In this document: piece by piece, positions 62,629-64,000 of the stretch
How positions within the stretch are numbered: the stretch's first letter is position 1
How the letters are laid out: the number at the start of each line of letters is the position of its first letter
Assembly (NCBI GenBank): GCA_963813415.1
Contig: CAWEYW010000001.1
Location: forward strand, 1-64,000
DNA length: 64,000 nt
Source: CAIWHR01 sp963813415
GTDB lineage: Bacteria > Pseudomonadota > Gammaproteobacteria > Burkholderiales > Casimicrobiaceae
Reading direction: 5' to 3'
Made by a program: the position numbers and the translations under genes
The notes under the pieces: model-generated
What the model was told of the DNA's origin: nothing
Seen by the model: only the letters and a program-made list of their open reading frames with translations
Databases searched by the model: none

Positions 62629-63357
62629 ATGGCCAGCAACCCGACCCCATTGTTTCGCAGCGACGAACTACCGAGCGCCCTACCCGTGTCGGCGCGCATT
62701 CGGGCGCGCCTGGTACGTGCCAAGCAGCGCTATCACGCGAATGACAACATCGCCGACTTCCTGCTGGAAGGCGAAATCGACGCGCTCCAGGCCGAGGTCC
62801 AAGGGAAAATGGCCGAGGTGCTGAAGAGCCTGGTCATCGACACGGACAGCGATCACAACACCCAGGAAACAGCGCGACGGGTGGCGAAGATGTTCGTGAC
62901 CGAGGTGTTCAAGGGCCGATATCACGCCATGCCCGAGGTAACGGCATTTCCAAATGTCGAGCAGCTCAATGAATTGCTGGTGGTCGGACCGATCACCGTG
63001 CGCAGCGCCTGCTCTCACCACCTCTGCCCGATCCTGGGCAAGGTGTGGATCGGCATCATGCCCAACGAGCATTCCAACCTGATCGGCCTCTCCAAGTACG
63101 CGCGCGTTTGTGACTGGGTCATGAGCCGGCCGCAGATCCAGGAGGAGGCGGTGGTGCACCTGGCGAACGTCCTGCAGGAGAAGGTCAAGCCGGATGGGTT
63201 GGCGATCGTGATCGAGGCGGACCACTTCTGCATGCACTGGCGCGGCGTGAAAGACGCCGATTCGCGCATGACCAACAGTGTCATGCGCGGCTCGTTCCTC
63301 AGGGATCCGGATCTGCGCCGCGAGTTCTTGTCGCTGCTGAGCAGGAAGAACGGCTGA
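62629..63357 (+). CDS. folE: GTP cyclohydrolase I
   Basis: ATG 62629 gives 242 residues. The type I enzyme signature is complete: DTDSDHNTQETARRVAKMFVT, the zinc Cys and His in SACSHHLCPILGKVWIGIMP, GLSKYARVCDWVMSRPQIQEE and the second zinc Cys in DHFCMHWRGVKDADSRM. It makes dihydroneopterin triphosphate for folate, and in light clusters supplies pterin cofactor for cryptochrome-like proteins. N-terminal 60 residues are longer than in E. coli FolE. Confidence 0.95.
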   Translation: MASNPTPLFRSDELPSALPVSARIRARLVRAKQRYHANDNIADFLLEGEIDALQAEVQGKMAEVLKSLVIDTDSDHNTQETARRVAKMFVTEVFKGRYHAMPEVTAFPNVEQLNELLVVGPITVRSACSHHLCPILGKVWIGIMPNEHSNLIGLSKYARVCDWVMSRPQIQEEAVVHLANVLQEKVKPDGLAIVIEADHFCMHWRGVKDADSRMTNSVMRGSFLRDPDLRREFLSLLSRKNG

Positions 63358-63578
63358 ACCCTGTGTGGGCAGAGCGCCGGGCGGCGAGTATCGATGACGA
63401 ATCGCCGGATGACGTAAGCGGAATCGACCCGGCGCCGTGAGGCCGGGCCGGACGAACAGCGCGGTCGTTCATTGACGTTGACAATCGTCAAGAGCATTCG
63501 CGCAGCGTGCGCGAGCATGTATCCAGCGATGCAATTCTGCAATCGCGGCATTGCGCAAACCGAAACTGGGGAGCCACC

Positions 63579-63980
63579 ATGAACAAGTCATTAATCTCAC
63601 TGCTCGTTGCGGCGGCATTCGCACTGGGCTCCGGTACGGCCATCGCCGGCGACAAGACGCCAAGTCCCGCAGTCACTCCGGCGGAACAGGCACAGATGAA
63701 ATCCGAAGCTGCGGCCGCCAAGGCTGCCAAGGCGAAGATGACCGCCGAGGAAAAGAAGGCAGCGAAGGCGCAGAAGCAGCAGGAGCTGGCAGAGGTCCTG
63801 AAGAGCTGCCAGGACGACAGCAGCCATGCCATGAACGCGACGCCGAGCCAGCAGGCTAAGATGAAGGCCGACGCGGAAGCTGCCAGGGCAGCCAGTGCGA
63901 AGATGACACCGGCGGAAAAGAAGGCGCTTTCGGCCGAGAAGAGGAAGATGCTGACGGAATGCATGAAGGAAGGGGGCTGA
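63579..63980 (+). CDS. PsiF-repeat secreted protein
   Basis: ATG 63579 gives 133 residues with a signal peptide (ISLLVAAAFALGSGTAIAG). Two related Lys/Ala-rich helical segments follow (QMKSEAAAAKAAKAKMTAEEK; KMKADAEAARAASAKMTPAEK), each followed by a short Cys-containing part (LKSCQDD, MLTECMKEGG), as in PsiF repeat proteins. The function is unknown. An AACTGGGGAGCC stretch upstream gives the ribosome site. Confidence 0.85.
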   Translation: MNKSLISLLVAAAFALGSGTAIAGDKTPSPAVTPAEQAQMKSEAAAAKAAKAKMTAEEKKAAKAQKQQELAEVLKSCQDDSSHAMNATPSQQAKMKADAEAARAASAKMTPAEKKALSAEKRKMLTECMKEGG

Positions 63981-64000
63981 CACCCACCGGCACCGTGGCT

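Overview
The window is GC-rich proteobacterial chromosome. Gene content (TRAP transporter, CaiB-type CoA-transferase, IclR regulator, CarH-type light regulator, DUF1295/DUF1365/SOUL cluster) fits a betaproteobacterium best, but no rRNA, tRNA or housekeeping marker is present, so the assignment is an inference. No CRISPR array and no integron integrase gene are visible.

1-18,860: a large integron gene-cassette array, entered from inside at the left edge. More than 20 attC sites (mostly 67-88 bp, R'' RYYYAAC and R' GTTRRRY) separate short cassettes, nearly all with genes on the + strand. Cargo includes intact brnTA toxin-antitoxin pairs at 0.5, 2.4 and 13.5 kb, degraded brnTA relatives at 7.0 and 15.4 kb, a ParE/RelE-type pair, a HigBA-like pair, a solo toxin-like gene, a MerR regulator with a carboxymuconolactone decarboxylase-like protein, a SAM methyltransferase, a GNAT acetyltransferase, a DUF962 protein, a TetR operon in reverse orientation, and several unknowns. 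Two identical IS110/IS1111-superfamily elements (about 1.09-2.35 and 8.46-9.72 kb) each interrupt the R' box of an attC. The non-coding end of this element carries a recognisable bridge-RNA-like segment whose loops match the attC target and the element's own ends. A decayed IS110-family remnant splits the last attC of this array.

18,900-27,720: a tightly overlapping light/photo-oxidative-stress operon. It encodes a CarH-type B12-dependent MerR regulator, a CFA-like methyltransferase, DUF2878, DUF1295, a lipocalin, a fatty-acid desaturase, a FAD oxidoreductase, a SOUL haem-binding protein, DUF1365 and a cyclopropane fatty acid synthase. Together they would remodel membrane lipids under light control.

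27,720-41,300: a second, much more decayed attC region without integrase. It holds an IS481 remnant, HicBA, isochorismatase-like hydrolases, GNATs, gene fragments (MOSC, VOC, SnoaL), a Tat-lipoprotein nitroreductase, a PsiE-TerC pair, SRPBCC, two GFA proteins, a truncated RelE with an Xre antitoxin, and an alpha/beta hydrolase. 41,300-44,800 has similar small accessory genes without clear attC sites.

44,800-64,000: ordinary chromosome. A PDZ-TPR-CsgG protein lies divergent from an ABC exporter pair and a peptidase E-like gene. Then comes a minus-strand catabolic block: crotonase-type decarboxylase, split B12 acyl-CoA mutase, CaiB CoA-transferase and MeaB, followed by a DctPQM TRAP transporter, with a divergent IclR regulator. 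I read it as uptake, CoA activation, carbon-skeleton rearrangement and decarboxylation of a dicarboxylate, perhaps a substituted succinate. The window ends with a MerR-SDR operon, a fasciclin protein, FolE and a PsiF-repeat protein.
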